A stretch of DNA of 64,000 nt from Dechloromonas sp. H13 (GTDB lineage: Bacteria > Pseudomonadota > Gammaproteobacteria > Burkholderiales > Rhodocyclaceae), in contig NZ_SSXX01000001.1 of NCBI RefSeq assembly GCF_009469615.1, positions 850,733-914,732 of the forward strand, read 5' to 3'. The translations under genes and the position numbers were made by a program. Below are positions 62,613 through 64,000 of this stretch, piece after piece; the stretch's first letter is position 1, and each line of letters begins with the position of its first letter. The notes below the pieces were generated by a model that was given only the letters and a program-made list of their open reading frames with translations, was not told where the DNA came from and did not search any database.

Positions 62613-64000
62613 GACTGGCGCCCGTCTTCCTCGGTTCGCTGGCTAGGCGCCGGATGGCGACGCTCTTTTCGCTGCTCGCCATCGTCCTCGGCGTCGCCCT
62701 CGGCATGGCCGTCCAGGCCGTGCATGAAGCGGCCCTGCACGAGTTCGGGCGCGGCCTGCGTACCATGGCGGGCGATGCCGACCTGCAGGTCGTCGGTCCG
62801 CGTGGCGGCTTCGACGAGAACCTCTACGCGCAGCTCGCCGCCCGCCCGGAAGTAGCCGCCGCGAGCCCGGCGCTCGAACTGGAGGTCAGGCGCACCGGCA
62901 GCGAGGAAACCCTGCAGCTGCTCGGCATGGACGTCTTCGCGCTCGCCGCCGTGACGCCGGCCCTGCTGCCGCGCCCGGCCGCGGATGGCGAACGCTTCGC
63001 GCCGCTCGCCGAGGACCGCGTCTTCCTGAGTGCCGCGGCGCTCGCCGCCACCGCCCTGGCGCCCGGCGACGCCATCGATTTCCAGTCCGGCACCCAGACC
63101 GTGCGCTTCAGGATCGCCGGCGACATCCCCGGCGCCGCCGACAACCGCCGCCTCGCCATCGTGGACATCGCCGCACTGCAGTGGCGTTTCGGCAAGCTCG
63201 GCCGCCTCACCCGCATCGACCTGCGGCTGGCCGACGGCGTCACGCCGGAACAGGCCGCTCCGGCGCTGCAGGCGCTGTTGCCGGCCGGCGTGCTGGTCGA
63301 GCCCCCCGCGGCGGCAGCCGATCAGGCGGCCAACCTGTCGCGGGCCTACCGGGTCAATCTCACCCTGCTCGCCGCCATCGCGCTGCTCACCGGCGGCTTT
63401 CTGGTCTTTTCCGCCCAGGCGCTGTCCGTCGTCCGGCGCCGCGGCGAGTTCGCCTTCCTGCGCGCCCTCGGGCTGCCGCGCCGCAGCCTGTTCGCCTGGC
63501 TGCTGGCGGAAGGCGCCCTGGTCGGGCTGGCCGGCGGCCTCATCGGGGCCGCCCTCGGCCACGGGCTGGCCTGGGCGGCGCTCGCCCTGCTCGGCGGCGA
63601 CCTCGGCGCCGGCTATTTCTCCGGACTGGCGCCGTCCCTGCACTTCCAGCCGGCGACCGCCGCCATCTACGTCGGCCTCGGCGTGCTGGCCGGGGTCGCC
63701 GGCGCCTGGCTGCCGGCCCGCGAAGCGGCGACGGTGGCGCCCGCCCAGGCCCTGAAGGCCGGCGGCGAGGCGGCCCTCCCCGGCGGCCGCGGCCATCCCC
63801 GGCTGGGGCTGGCGCTGCTGGCGGCCAGCCTGGCGGCGTGCGCCATGCCGGTCGTCGCCGGGCTGCCGATCGGCGGCTACCTGGCCGTGGCCTTACTGCT
63901 GGCCGGCAGCGTCATGCTGCTGCCGACCCTCGCCACCGCCCTCGCCCGGCGCCTGCCGGCGCGCGGCCCGGTGCCGGCCCGGCTGGCCGCGGCGCGCCTC
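62609..64000 (+). CDS. FtsX-like ABC permease (3' end beyond window)
   Basis: At least 464 residues, open to the end of the window. Starts VRLAPVFLGSLARRRMATLF with a first helix (FSLLAIVLGVALGMAVQAV), a large periplasmic domain of the MacB_PCD type (~residues 45-230), then helices (LLAAIALLTGGFLVFSAQAL; GLAGGLIGAALGHGLAW) and ERGEFAFLRALG-like text (RRRGEFAFLRALGLPRRS), the FtsX domain signature. The GTG start overlaps the ATPase stop as GTGA. High GC and Leu/Ala-rich. May have a second FtsX repeat beyond the edge, as in long ABC permeases. Confidence 0.88.
   Translation, partial: MRLAPVFLGSLARRRMATLFSLLAIVLGVALGMAVQAVHEAALHEFGRGLRTMAGDADLQVVGPRGGFDENLYAQLAARPEVAAASPALELEVRRTGSEETLQLLGMDVFALAAVTPALLPRPAADGERFAPLAEDRVFLSAAALAATALAPGDAIDFQSGTQTVRFRIAGDIPGAADNRRLAIVDIAALQWRFGKLGRLTRIDLRLADGVTPEQAAPALQALLPAGVLVEPPAAAADQAANLSRAYRVNLTLLAAIALLTGGFLVFSAQALSVVRRRGEFAFLRALGLPRRSLFAWLLAEGALVGLAGGLIGAALGHGLAWAALALLGGDLGAGYFSGLAPSLHFQPATAAIYVGLGVLAGVAGAWLPAREAATVAPAQALKAGGEAALPGGRGHPRLGLALLAASLAACAMPVVAGLPIGGYLAVALLLAGSVMLLPTLATALARRLPARGPVPARLAAARL

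Overview
The window looks like a chromosome segment of a betaproteobacterium, probably in the Rhodocyclaceae (Dechloromonas/Azonexus-like). That placement is an inference from gene content and GC-rich codon use: indolepyruvate ferredoxin oxidoreductase, norEF-like genes, an aceE-aceF-lpd operon whose E3 carries a lipoyl domain, PPK2, yjcH-actP, tctDE and a CIRCE-controlled groESL. No rRNA gene is present to settle it.

Host block 1 (1-22149). The order is: 5' end of folD; iorBA; divergent norEF-like genes; the pyruvate dehydrogenase operon with a good sigma70 promoter and terminator; a YigI-like thioesterase; ppk2; sixA; a small lipoprotein; an isolated hybE-like gene; acuI. Then comes a cluster that stands out (15118-21815). 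It has a sigma54 enhancer-binding activator, a near-consensus -24/-12 promoter, a 462-residue Gly/Asn/Ser-rich exported protein, a short exported protein sharing its C-terminal QNSG motif, a C39 peptidase, a third exported protein with QN motifs, and a convergent outer-membrane barrel with an N-terminal coiled coil. The layout resembles a Fap-type functional amyloid secretion system with non-canonical subunits.

Genomic island (22150-54099, about 32 kb). It is inserted in tRNA-Phe. A 41-bp direct repeat of the tRNA 3' half flanks it and the intact tRNA lies at the right end. A tyrosine integrase sits at the left end and an AlpA-like excisionase and a P4-alpha-like primase-helicase at the right. 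The island carries a repressor-like HTH gene, secreted and membrane proteins of unknown function, a tight four-gene operon (YkvA / YaaW-like / membrane coiled coil / WYL regulator), a recombination module (DUF932, YqaJ exonuclease, Gp3-like protein), a large protein joining nucleotide-processing-like domains to a P-loop ATPase, an HNH nuclease, a complete type I restriction system (hsdM-S-R) with a trailing membrane protein, a thermonuclease, a MESH1-like HD hydrolase, a PIN/NYN-like protein, a gene behind a clear LexA box, and an iteron cluster beside the primase. No capsid, portal, tail, relaxase or mating-pair genes are seen, so it is more likely a satellite or mobilisable island with a defence cargo than a full prophage or self-conjugative element.

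Host block 2 (54100-64000). It contains tRNA-Phe, tctDE (sensor kinase/response regulator), yjcH-actP (acetate uptake) with direct repeats that could be response-regulator sites, groESL with a consensus sigma70 promoter overlapping the flank of a perfect CIRCE element, a DUF2189 membrane protein, and an ABC ATPase/FtsX-like permease pair that runs off the window end.
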